DNA of 64,000 bases from Corallococcus sp. CA053C (GTDB lineage: Bacteria > Myxococcota > Myxococcia > Myxococcales > Myxococcaceae). The stretch lies in the NCBI RefSeq assembly GCF_003611675.1, contig NZ_RAWA01000004.1, positions 17,958 through 81,957 on the forward strand, read 5' to 3'. This document shows positions 25,363 through 33,417 of the stretch, in pieces. Positions within the stretch are counted from its first letter, which is position 1. The number at the start of each line of letters is the position of its first letter. The position numbers and the translations under genes were made by a program. Under the pieces are notes generated by a model. It was not told the origin of the DNA and did not search any database. It worked only from the letters and a program-made list of their open reading frames with translations.

Positions 25363-27069
25363 CTACCGCGGGCTGCACACCGTGGCGCCTTCGTTCCAGA
25401 TGGTCACGTTGCCCACCGGGGACACGGAGCAGTAGGCGCCGCAGCAGTCCTCGTTGGAGCGGCACTGCGAGCCCAGCGGCCGGCACGTGAAGGTCGGCGG
25501 CGTGGTGAGCCCCGTGGTGACGGTCTGCCAGGGAAGGCCCGGGCCCGTCCACGAGAGCTGCGCGTGGGCGTTGCCGTAGCCCTCGAAGAACTCCATCACC
25601 AGCGCGTGCGTGCTGTTGGCCGTCAGCGACACCGCGACGTCGTGCGTCTGCCCACCCTCCTGTTCCAGCCAGTGGTCCACGAGCAGCGCGCCGTCCAACC
25701 ACAGCCGCACGCCGTCCTCGGTGTTGGTGCGCAGCGTGTACGTGCCGGTGGCCGGCGGCGTGAGCGTGGCGGACCAGCGCGCGGACCAGCGATCCGCGGG
25801 CACGCCCGGCGCGGGAGCCGTGGCGCCCCAGAAGGTCCCCACGAAGTTCTCCTGCCGCACCACGGCGCGGTTGTAGAGGAACTCGGAGGTGAAGTACTCG
25901 GCCTTCACACCGGTCTGCCCTTCGAACACTTCGGGCGTGCACACGGCGTCGCCTTCGTTCCAGACGGTGACGTTGCCCACCGGGTACACGCTGCACCGGT
26001 TGGAGCGGCACTGCGTGTCCACCGTGCAGTGGGCCCCCAGCGGCCGCGACAGGGGCAGCGCCGGCGTCTGCAGGCGCGACACGGGCACGGTCTGCAGGGG
26101 CTGGCTCGCGCTCTGCCACTGGAGCAGCACCGACGCCGCGGCCTCCGCGTCGAAGAACTCCAGCACCAGGTTGGCGGGCACCTCCGCCGCGAGCGGGATG
26201 CTGCCGGAGTGCTGCTCCACGGCGTGCTCGAACCAGTCATCCACGACGAGCCGGCCGTTCACCCACAGGCGCACGCCACCGCTGGCGGAGGTGCGGAAGG
26301 TGTACGTCTGCGTGAAGGCGGGCGTGACGGTGCCTTCAATGCGCACGCCGAAGAAGTCCGCGGGGATGCCGGGCACGGGCGCGGCCGTCCCGGGGTTCAG
26401 GTCCACGGTGGACAGGGAGCGCAGCACCGGCACGCCCTGCATCCGGAGGTTGGGGAAGTAACGCGCCACCACGCCAGGCTCCGGCGTGGCGTACTTCACG
26501 ACGACGGCGTACTGCGCGTTGGTGCCCTGCGCCGGGGAGGCCATGCCGCCGCCCAGCACCAGCGTCCCGGTGGGCACGGACTTCACGTACACCTTCATCG
26601 GGGTGGAGGCGCTGGACGTGGTGGCGGACGGATCATTGGTGGCGAACACCTCGTCGGTGAGCGCCCAGGTGCCGTCGCCCAGCCACGCGGGCAGCACCGT
26701 GTTGCGCCGGTCCATGGCCACGTAGACGGTGGCGGCGGAGTTCAATCGCAGCTGCACCTGCGACGCGCCGGTGTAGAGCTTGTCGTCATTCGCCGCCTGG
26801 AGCAGCACCCCGCCCTGGAGCCGCGAGGACAGGCCGGTGATGGAATACGTCCGGTCGATGTAGAGCTGCGTGCCCGTCTGCGCCGTGGCGAAGGTGTAGG
26901 GCCGGCCGGTGCCCACGGCCTCCAGCGTGACGAGCCCGTTGGACGAGGTCAGCAGCCCCTGCGCCTGCGACTCCACGGGCGCCCCGGGTTCGGACGAAGG
27001 ACCGCACGCCATCAGGGCGCCAAGCACCATGGTGCCCAGCAGGGCACGTGAAACAAAAGAAAGACGCAT
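25363..27069 (-). CDS. Lipoprotein with two PA14 domains
   Basis: A 568-residue lipoprotein (lipobox LMAC near residue 22). Two PA14-type sandwich domains are visible: ARYFPNLRMQGVPVLR...GGVRLWVNGRLVVDDWFEH, and AEYFTSEFLYNRAVV...DGVRLWLDGALLVDHWLEQ. Each is followed by a short cysteine-rich module ending YPVGNVTVWNEG or SPVGNVTIWNEG. PA14 domains usually bind carbohydrate. The ATG at 27069 has GGAG seven bases upstream. Divergent from the gene at 27171 across ~100 bp. Confidence 0.88.
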   Translation of the reverse strand: MRLSFVSRALLGTMVLGALMACGPSSEPGAPVESQAQGLLTSSNGLVTLEAVGTGRPYTFATAQTGTQLYIDRTYSITGLSSRLQGGVLLQAANDDKLYTGASQVQLRLNSAATVYVAMDRRNTVLPAWLGDGTWALTDEVFATNDPSATTSSASTPMKVYVKSVPTGTLVLGGGMASPAQGTNAQYAVVVKYATPEPGVVARYFPNLRMQGVPVLRSLSTVDLNPGTAAPVPGIPADFFGVRIEGTVTPAFTQTYTFRTSASGGVRLWVNGRLVVDDWFEHAVEQHSGSIPLAAEVPANLVLEFFDAEAAASVLLQWQSASQPLQTVPVSRLQTPALPLSRPLGAHCTVDTQCRSNRCSVYPVGNVTVWNEGDAVCTPEVFEGQTGVKAEYFTSEFLYNRAVVRQENFVGTFWGATAPAPGVPADRWSARWSATLTPPATGTYTLRTNTEDGVRLWLDGALLVDHWLEQEGGQTHDVAVSLTANSTHALVMEFFEGYGNAHAQLSWTGPGLPWQTVTTGLTTPPTFTCRPLGSQCRSNEDCCGAYCSVSPVGNVTIWNEGATVCSPR

Positions 27070-27170
27070 CAGGACTCCATGGAAGAAAGGAGCCGGCAGC
27101 CTGTGCCGCGGCCTTCTCCGGGAAAAGGGCCCTGACACCCAATCATGTGATTCCGGGTAATCTTGCGCCC

Positions 27171-27701
27171 ATGAGCGACGTGTCCACCGGCAGTGCCCGT
27201 CCCCCGAGCCCCTTCAAGTACCTGCGCATCCCGCTGCTGCTGGCGGTGGGCGTGATGACCATGGGAAGCGGTCTGGGCAACCCGGGATGTGGAAGCAGCG
27301 GGGTTCCGGACTGCGAGGAGAACTGCAACATCCAGGGCACGTACCCCCTTGTCTTCCAGGACAGCAGCGCCCTGCAGACAGGCTGCGCGGACCTGGGCCT
27401 GACGCTGCCCACGGAGCTGATCATCCAGCGCGAAGGCAACAGCGGCTACATCACCGGACAGCTCCTCGGGCAGCCGCTGTACGGCTCCCTGTATGAGTCC
27501 ACCAACACGAGCCTCCAGCTCTCCACCGAGACGTTCGCGCCGGACGGCACCGGGTACGCCCTCATCGTGTCAGGCCGCTTCTCGGAGGAGGCGAGGACGG
27601 ACACCCAGCCGCTGACCTTCTCGGGCGAGTTCCAGATCTTCAGCCGGGACACGGCGGAGAAGTGCAAGGTGGACCGGCTGTTCACCTCGACCCGCCAGTA
27701 G
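27171..27701 (+). CDS. Small envelope protein, unknown function
   Basis: A 176-residue protein with a cytoplasmic N-tail and one hydrophobic segment (IPLLLAVGVMTMGSGLGNPGC) that could be a late signal/lipobox or anchor. A cysteine-containing beta-rich domain follows (C-x3-C, PTELIIQREGNSGYITGQLLGQPLYGSL) and resembles small lipocalin-like lipoproteins only in general style. No family recognised. Confidence 0.7.
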   Translation: MSDVSTGSARPPSPFKYLRIPLLLAVGVMTMGSGLGNPGCGSSGVPDCEENCNIQGTYPLVFQDSSALQTGCADLGLTLPTELIIQREGNSGYITGQLLGQPLYGSLYESTNTSLQLSTETFAPDGTGYALIVSGRFSEEARTDTQPLTFSGEFQIFSRDTAEKCKVDRLFTSTRQ

Positions 27702-27788
27702 GCGGCCCGGCGTCCAGGGGCACCAGCTCCGTCCCATGGACGGGGGCGGGGATCGCGGATACAAGGCCGCCGTCTAGGAGGCCGTACC

Positions 27789-28172
27789 TTGAAGAAGATC
27801 CCCCTCATCACCGAAATCTCGAAGGAATACACCTTCGAGGCCGCGCACCACCTGCCCCACGTCGAAAAGGGGCACAAGTGCTCCCGCGTGCACGGGCACA
27901 GCTACCGCATTGAAATCACCCTCCAGGGACCCATCCACCCGCAGCTCGGATGGCTCGTCGACTTCGCGGAGCTGAACGCGGCCTGGGAGCCGCTCAACGA
28001 GCAGCTGGACCACCGGCTGCTCAACGACGTGCCCGGCCTGGAGAACCCCACGAGCGAGCTGCTGGCCGCGTGGATCTACGAGCGCCTGGACATCCCCGGC
28101 GCCCGCGTCTCCCGCCTCAAGGTCGCGGAGACGTGCATGTCGTCCTGCACCGTCTTCCCGGCGCCGGGCTGA
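27789..28172 (+). CDS. queD: 6-carboxy-5,6,7,8-tetrahydropterin synthase
   Basis: A 127-residue protein converting 7,8-dihydroneopterin triphosphate toward 6-carboxytetrahydropterin in queuosine synthesis. Zinc ligand candidates are His20 (FEAAHHLP) and His35/His37. The catalytic Cys31 sits in the QueD spacing C-x3-HGH (KCSRVHGH), and the C-terminal ETCMSS is also typical. The start is TTG, decided by AGGAGG seven bases upstream. It converges with the SDR gene, and the two stop codons lie within a CTGACGCGTCAG palindrome. Confidence 0.92.
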   Translation: MKKIPLITEISKEYTFEAAHHLPHVEKGHKCSRVHGHSYRIEITLQGPIHPQLGWLVDFAELNAAWEPLNEQLDHRLLNDVPGLENPTSELLAAWIYERLDIPGARVSRLKVAETCMSSCTVFPAPG

Positions 28173-28176
28173 CGCG

Positions 28177-28884
28177 TCAGGTCTCCACCTGCCCCAGGTT
28201 GGCGTGGAGGACCGCGCCATTCAGGACGGGCGTGTTGGCGCAGGTGTAGAGGAAGTCCGCGATCTCCTCGGGCGTGATGATGCGCCCGAACGTCGTCCGC
28301 GCCGCCACGCTCGCGCGGGCCGCCGCGTCCCCGCCCAGGTGCTCCCGGAGGATCTCCGTGTCGGTGAACCCCGGGCAGACGCAGGCCGTATGGATTTGCG
28401 TCCCGACCAGCTCCTGGCAGGTCGCCCGCATCATCCCCACGAGCGCGTGCTTGGTCGTCACGTACGACGCGATGCCCTTGACGGCCTTCTCGGAGAGCGT
28501 GGAGCCCACGTAGAGGATGGACGACCCATCCGTGAGCAGTGGGCGCACCAGGCGGTTGAGCACCGCAGGGGCGACGAGGTTGACCTCCAGCACGTGGCGG
28601 AAGTGATCCGCCTCCATCGCCAGCGCCTCGTCATGCACGTAGCGGGCGGCGTTGTGCACCAGGCACACGCGCCCGCCCCCCTGGCCGGGACCTTCGCGCA
28701 GCGCGGGGATGAACGTGGCCTCCCACCCCGGGACGGACAGGTCCACTTCCACGTTCACGACGTCCGGCACCGAGCACGGGTGGCGGGACACGTTCATCAC
28801 GCGCCAGCCTTCGTCGCGGAAGCGAGCGGCCGTCGCGCGTCCAATGCCCCGGCTGGCGCCGGTGATGAGGGCCCAATCAGCCAT
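28177..28884 (-). CDS. Short-chain dehydrogenase/reductase, sepiapterin-reductase-like
   Basis: A 235-residue classical SDR: cofactor motif TGASRGIGRA (9-18), VHNAARY, SILYVGSTLS with the catalytic serine, and YVTTK with Tyr/Lys spacing Y-x3-K, then PGFTDTEI. It overlaps the upstream pterin-synthase-family gene by 8 nt, so a pteridine reductase role (sepiapterin or dihydromonapterin reductase type) is the best guess from context. Sequence alone only supports NAD(P)-dependent SDR. Confidence 0.8.
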   Translation of the reverse strand: MADWALITGASRGIGRATAARFRDEGWRVMNVSRHPCSVPDVVNVEVDLSVPGWEATFIPALREGPGQGGGRVCLVHNAARYVHDEALAMEADHFRHVLEVNLVAPAVLNRLVRPLLTDGSSILYVGSTLSEKAVKGIASYVTTKHALVGMMRATCQELVGTQIHTACVCPGFTDTEILREHLGGDAAARASVAARTTFGRIITPEEIADFLYTCANTPVLNGAVLHANLGQVET

Positions 28885-29374
28885 GGGGGTTCCACTCCCA
28901 GGTGGCCCACTGTCCGGGGCCCGAAGCGCACTTCACCACCAGCCGCGTGATGCCGTCGCGCGCCATCGCGGCGCCGTCCCCCACCAGCCCCTCGCCGAAG
29001 ACGCGCGCCAGCTCCTCCAGCGTCACGTTGGCCGCGGGCAGCAGCGTCACGTCGCGCGCGAGGAAGTGCAGCTCCTCCCCGTTGAAGTACGCCCGGTGGT
29101 TTCCGTTCGCGTCCCGCTCCAGGCGCAGGTGCCGCGAGCGCTCGGGCAGGAAGAAGGTCTCATTCCAGGCCTTGCACCGGGCAATCACCGCCTGCTTGAG
29201 CGGACCGTAGTCCGCCATCAGGCCATCGTCGCCCACCTCGCCCGTCAGCGCGACATGGACGGTGAAGTTGTGCCCGTGCAGGTTCTCGCGGTGTGTAGCG
29301 GAGAAGATGGTGAAGTGCCCCGCGGAGAACTTCATCTCTTCTTTGTGCAGCTCGATGGTCGTTGTGCGCGCCAT
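28877..29374 (-). CDS. 6-pyruvoyl-tetrahydropterin-synthase family protein lacking the catalytic Cys
   Basis: A 165-residue relative of QueD/PTPS with zinc-site histidines in KFSAGHFTIF and HGHNFTV. The cysteine expected 3-5 residues before HGH is absent: the sequence is THRENLHGH, with a Glu three residues before HGH. This Glu variant resembles what has been described for PTPS-III enzymes, which give 6-hydroxymethyl-dihydropterin for folate synthesis. That assignment is tentative. It is cotranscribed with the SDR gene. The ATG at 29374 gives the usual N-terminus; a GTG four codons upstream is possible. Confidence 0.78.
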   Translation of the reverse strand: MARTTTIELHKEEMKFSAGHFTIFSATHRENLHGHNFTVHVALTGEVGDDGLMADYGPLKQAVIARCKAWNETFFLPERSRHLRLERDANGNHRAYFNGEELHFLARDVTLLPAANVTLEELARVFGEGLVGDGAAMARDGITRLVVKCASGPGQWATWEWNPHG

Positions 29375-29446
29375 GGGATGGCGCACGGCTTAGCACCAAG
29401 AGCGGAGGGAGCGGAACCGCTCCGGCACCCTCCGTCTCCGGGATGA

Positions 29447-31066
29447 CTAGAAGAGGAAGTCGGTGGTGAGGAAGTCCGACTCACGCCGGGTGAGGATGGA
29501 TTGCACCAGGGTGGTGTTGTCCGGCGTCGTCTTCGTCGCCACCAGCGTGCGGATGGAGAACACGCGCAGCGCGTCCGCCACGGACAGGGTGCCCTCCGCG
29601 GAGTCCTTGCGGCCGTTGAACGGGAACGTGTCCGGCCCGCGCTGGCACTGGCAGTTCAGGTTGATGCGCCCCACCTGGTTGGAGAACGCGTCGATGAACC
29701 GGCCGATGCGCGCCGAGTCCTTGCCGAAGAGGCTGAGCTGCTGGCCGAACTGGGACTCCACCACCAGCCGCACGGCCTCCTCGTCCTCGTCGAACACCAT
29801 CACCGGCACCACCGGGCCGAACTGCTCCTCGCCCGCGAGCCGCATGTCCTTCGTCACCGGGTACACCACGGTGGGCGCGTAGAACGACCGCGACGACTGG
29901 CCGCCCGTCTTGTTCACCACGCGGGCGCCCTTGGACACCGCGTCGTCCACCAGCCCCTGGAGGTATGCCGCCTTGCCCGGCTCCGGCAGGGGCGTGATGG
30001 CGACGCCCGGGTCCCACGGCATGCCGGGCTTGAGCTTGTCCACGGCGGCGGTGAACTTCTCCAGGAACGCGTCCACGATGCGCCGGTGCACCACCAGCAG
30101 CTTGAGCGCCGTGCACCGCTGGCCGTTGAAGGACAGCGTGCCGGTGATGCACTCCTTCACCGCGTTATCCAGGTCCGCGTCCTCCAGGATGATGGCCGGG
30201 TTCTTCGCATCCAACCCCAGCACGGACTTGAGGCGGTGCGGGTGCGGGTGCATGCGCTTGAGCTCGCTCGCCCCCTTGTTGGTGCCGATGAAGGCGAACA
30301 GGTCCACCTTGCCGCTCTCCATCAGCGCGCCCACCGTCTCACGGCCCCGGCCGTAGATGATGTTGATGACGCCGGGAGGGAAGCAGTCGCGGAACGCCTC
30401 CAAGAGCGGACGCACCAGCAGCACGCCGAACTTCGCCGGCTTGAACACCACCGTGTTGCCCATCAGCAGCGCGGGGAACAGCGTGCTGAAGGTCTCGTTG
30501 AGCGGGTAGTTGTACGGGCCCATGCACAGCGCCACGCCCATGGGCGCCCGGCGGATCTGCGCCATGATGCCCTGGTCCTGGATGAAGCGGGACGAGGTGC
30601 GATCCAACTCCTTGAGCGCGCGGATGGTCTCCACGATGAGGTCGACGGTGCGGTCGAACTCCTTCTCCGAGTCCGGCTGCGGCTTGCCAATCTCCCACAT
30701 GAGGAGGTTCACCACCGCCGTGCGCTGGGCGCGCATCGCCACCAGGAAGCGCTCCACGTGCTCGATGCGCTCGGCCACCCGCAGGGTCGGCCACACGCCC
30801 CGGCCCAGGTCGTAGGCCTTCACCGCCGCCGCGAGCGCGTCCAGGGACTCGCGCGAGGTGAGCAGCGGGGTCGCGCCAATGACCTTCTGCTTCAGCCCCT
30901 CCGGGGTCCGGACGAACACCGGGCTCTGCACCGGGTTGAGCTCGCCCGGCCAGATGCGCAGCTCGCCTCCGACCAGGTACTCGCGCTGCTCGAGGTACGC
31001 GGGGAGCCGCACGCCGGGAGGAACCTGCGCGTCGGTGGGGAAGAGGTCGTCGAGTGCCGTCGTCAT
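29447..31066 (-). CDS. GapN-like NADP-dependent glyceraldehyde-3-phosphate dehydrogenase (ALDH family)
   Basis: A 539-residue aldehyde dehydrogenase. The C-terminal NCQCQRGPDTFPFNGRKDS is close to the QCQRGPD-FPF signature of non-phosphorylating GAPDH (GapN), which oxidises glyceraldehyde-3-phosphate to 3-phosphoglycerate. Catalytic Cys318 is in FNGQRCTALK and Asn186 in PYNYPLN. The general-base Glu of the ELGGKN motif is not there: the sequence reads GLDAKN (284-289). At 539 residues it is longer than bacterial GapN (~475). The next upstream gene, at 31276, is divergent. Confidence 0.85.
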   Translation of the reverse strand: MTTALDDLFPTDAQVPPGVRLPAYLEQREYLVGGELRIWPGELNPVQSPVFVRTPEGLKQKVIGATPLLTSRESLDALAAAVKAYDLGRGVWPTLRVAERIEHVERFLVAMRAQRTAVVNLLMWEIGKPQPDSEKEFDRTVDLIVETIRALKELDRTSSRFIQDQGIMAQIRRAPMGVALCMGPYNYPLNETFSTLFPALLMGNTVVFKPAKFGVLLVRPLLEAFRDCFPPGVINIIYGRGRETVGALMESGKVDLFAFIGTNKGASELKRMHPHPHRLKSVLGLDAKNPAIILEDADLDNAVKECITGTLSFNGQRCTALKLLVVHRRIVDAFLEKFTAAVDKLKPGMPWDPGVAITPLPEPGKAAYLQGLVDDAVSKGARVVNKTGGQSSRSFYAPTVVYPVTKDMRLAGEEQFGPVVPVMVFDEDEEAVRLVVESQFGQQLSLFGKDSARIGRFIDAFSNQVGRINLNCQCQRGPDTFPFNGRKDSAEGTLSVADALRVFSIRTLVATKTTPDNTTLVQSILTRRESDFLTTDFLF

Positions 31067-31103
31067 GGGCGCCCTTTTAACGAAGCCCCCCGACACCGGC
31101 ACG

Positions 31104-31132
31104 ACATCCCGCAGGCGACGCGTGCGGGATGT
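31104..31132. promoter_or_regulatory. 10-bp perfect inverted repeat between divergent genes
   Basis: ACATCCCGCA, nine bases, TGCGGGATGT. It lies 38 bp upstream of the GapN-like start on one side and ~145 bp from the VWA gene on the other. A position between two promoters suggests a repressor or activator operator. Confidence 0.5.
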
Positions 31133-31227
31133 GGGTGCGGGCGCCCCGGACGCTCGCGCCCGGGCCCCGGTTCCCGTCATGATGAAACCATGATGAGGAG
31201 ACGAGCCCCCCGTGCGGTTCGATGCGG

Positions 31228-31262
31228 GGTGCATCGGGATGATGGCCTCACCCTGATGCACC
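31228..31262 (+). promoter_or_regulatory. Possible leader hairpin before the VWA gene
   Basis: GGTGCATC (31228-31235) and GATGCACC (31255-31262) can pair, extended by GGG/CCC with a one-base bulge, leaving a 12-nt loop. The stem ends 13 bases before the ATG, next to the GAGG ribosome site, so it could limit translation. Confidence 0.4.
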
Positions 31263-31275
31263 GAGGTGGCCCACG

Positions 31276-33405
31276 ATGAAGTCCCTCCTTCGCAGCTCCC
31301 TGTCCGCGCTCCTGATGCTCTTCGCCGCGCCCGTCCTGGCCCAGCCCGACGCGGGCACCGCGAGCCTGAGCGTCATCATCGGGACGGTCATCGACACCGA
31401 CACGAAGAAGCCCCTGGCCGACGTGGTCATCACCGCGACCTCCCCCGCCTTGCAGGGGGAGCAGACCGTGGTCACGGACACGCAGGGGAACTACCGCATC
31501 CCCCAGCTCCCCGCGGGCACCTATACGCTGCGCTTCGAGAAGGAGTCGTTCAGGCCGTACGCACGGCCGGAGATCCAGCTGCACCCCAACCGCACCATCC
31601 GTGTGAACGTGGAGCTGCTGCCTGACAGCTTCACGCAGTCCGTCGAAGTCGTGGGCAGTCCGCCCACCATCGACGTGGGTTCCACGAACACCGGGGTGAA
31701 CATCGACCAGGAGTTCATCAGGCGCATCGCAGGGGGGCGTCCGGGGCTCCAGGGGTTCGACAGGGTTCCGGCCCCGCCCGTCGGCACGTCCGGGGGATAT
31801 GTGGTGGAGGGCCCGAGCCCGAACGACTTCGAGACCATCACCCGGTATCAACACATCGCCGGGGCTCTCCGCTGGGCCATGCCCTACATGCACATCATTC
31901 CGGACGGCACTCCACACACCGTGTACCAGGCGCCCATTTCGCGTCCGGAGCGCGTCGCCGCCCCCCCGGGGGATCGGTTCTTCGACATGTACTTCAAGGG
32001 CCACGGCGTGAACCCCACGGTGGACACCGAGGAGGAGCGCTTCTCCACCTTCTCCGTGGACACGGACACGGCCTCGTACACGATGACCCGGGCCTACCTG
32101 GAGCGCGGCGCGCTTCCGGATGAGCAGGCCGTGCGCGTGGAGGAGTTCGTCAACAGCTTCGACTACGACTACGCGAGCGCCCCGGACGTGCCCTTCAGCG
32201 TGAACGTGGAGGGCTTCCCGTCCCCGGCGCGCAAGGGCTACCACGTGGTGCACATCGGCGTGAAGGCGCGGGAGGTGTCGCGGGCCCAGCGCAAAGCCAG
32301 CCACCTGGTGTTCGTCATCGACGTGTCCGGGTCCATGGACGTGGAGAACCGGCTCGGGCTGGTGAAGCAGTCGCTGCGGCTGCTCGTGGATGCGCTGGAT
32401 GAGCGGGACCGGGTGTCCATCGTGGTCTACGGCAGCGAGGCCCGGCAGGTGCTCGCGCCCACCAACGCCACCCGGAAGCAGGAGCTGCTGGCGGCCATCG
32501 ACAGCCTCCACCCGGAGGGCGCCACCAACGCGCAGGCTGGGATTGAAATGGGCTACGCGCTGGCGGCGAGCAATCTTGTGGAGGGCGGCATCAACCGCAT
32601 CGTCCTCTGCTCGGACGGCGTGGCGAACAACGGCATCACCCAGGCGGATGGCATCTGGGACCGGGTGAAGGCGCAGGCGGCGGCGGGAATCACCCTGTCC
32701 ACCGTGGGCTTCGGCATGGGCAACTACAACGACGTGCTGATGGAGCGGCTCGCCCAGGTGGGCGAAGGCAACTACGCCTACGTGGACAAGCTGGACGAAG
32801 CCCGCCGCATCTTCGTGCAGAACCTCACCGGCACGCTCCAGGTGGTGGCCAAGGACGTGAAGCTCCAGGTCGAGTTCGACCGGAAGACCGTGTCGCGCTA
32901 CCGCCTGCTCGGCTACGAGAACCGGCTGCTCACCAAGCAGCAGTTCGCGGACGACACCGTGGACGCGGGCGAGGTGGGCGCGGGCCACGCCGTCACCGCC
33001 CTCTACGAGGTGAAGCTGCGCGACCCGTCCCAGCTCTCCTTCGGCACGCTGCGCATCCGTTACAAGGCGCCCGAAGGCGGCAAGTCGCAGCTCATTGAGA
33101 AGGCGCTGCCCTCCGTGCTGCTGCGCCCGGCCTATGCGCAGGCGGCGGCCCAAACGCGCCTGTCCTACGTCGCCGCCGCCTTCGCGGAGAAGCTGCGCGG
33201 GTCCTACTGGGCGCGGCCGCTCACCTACGATGCGCTCGTGTCGCTGTGGGAGGAATTGGGCACGCCGCTGAAGGCCCGGCCGGACGTGGTGGAGCTGGGG
33301 ACGCTCATCCGTTCGGCCCGGACGCTGGACCGACGCACGGACCGCTTCGAGTCCATCGCGCCGGTGCGCACGATGGACGCCGACCGCGTCCCCACCATCA
33401 AGTAG
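31276..33405 (+). CDS. Chimeric secreted VWA protein with carboxypeptidase-regulatory and plug-like N-terminus
   Basis: Residues 1-22 are a signal peptide (APVLA). A carboxypeptidase-regulatory-like domain follows (~30-115), then a stretch like the start of a TonB-receptor plug (SVEVVGSPPTIDVGSTNTG, GGYVVEGPSPNDF) but with no barrel. From ~235 the protein is of the YfbK type: VWA domain with MIDAS DVSGSMD near residue 350, LCSDGVANNG, and a C-terminal extension. The three-part chimera is unusual. The histidine kinase gene begins only 12 bp after its stop, suggesting one operon and a possible sensory link. Confidence 0.87.
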   Translation: MKSLLRSSLSALLMLFAAPVLAQPDAGTASLSVIIGTVIDTDTKKPLADVVITATSPALQGEQTVVTDTQGNYRIPQLPAGTYTLRFEKESFRPYARPEIQLHPNRTIRVNVELLPDSFTQSVEVVGSPPTIDVGSTNTGVNIDQEFIRRIAGGRPGLQGFDRVPAPPVGTSGGYVVEGPSPNDFETITRYQHIAGALRWAMPYMHIIPDGTPHTVYQAPISRPERVAAPPGDRFFDMYFKGHGVNPTVDTEEERFSTFSVDTDTASYTMTRAYLERGALPDEQAVRVEEFVNSFDYDYASAPDVPFSVNVEGFPSPARKGYHVVHIGVKAREVSRAQRKASHLVFVIDVSGSMDVENRLGLVKQSLRLLVDALDERDRVSIVVYGSEARQVLAPTNATRKQELLAAIDSLHPEGATNAQAGIEMGYALAASNLVEGGINRIVLCSDGVANNGITQADGIWDRVKAQAAAGITLSTVGFGMGNYNDVLMERLAQVGEGNYAYVDKLDEARRIFVQNLTGTLQVVAKDVKLQVEFDRKTVSRYRLLGYENRLLTKQQFADDTVDAGEVGAGHAVTALYEVKLRDPSQLSFGTLRIRYKAPEGGKSQLIEKALPSVLLRPAYAQAAAQTRLSYVAAAFAEKLRGSYWARPLTYDALVSLWEELGTPLKARPDVVELGTLIRSARTLDRRTDRFESIAPVRTMDADRVPTIK

Positions 33406-33417
33406 GACTTCGCCCGA

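Noticed and set aside
28169..28180. CTGACGCGTCAG palindrome as an operator
   Set aside because: It arises where two convergent stop codons meet; at most a weak terminator stem.
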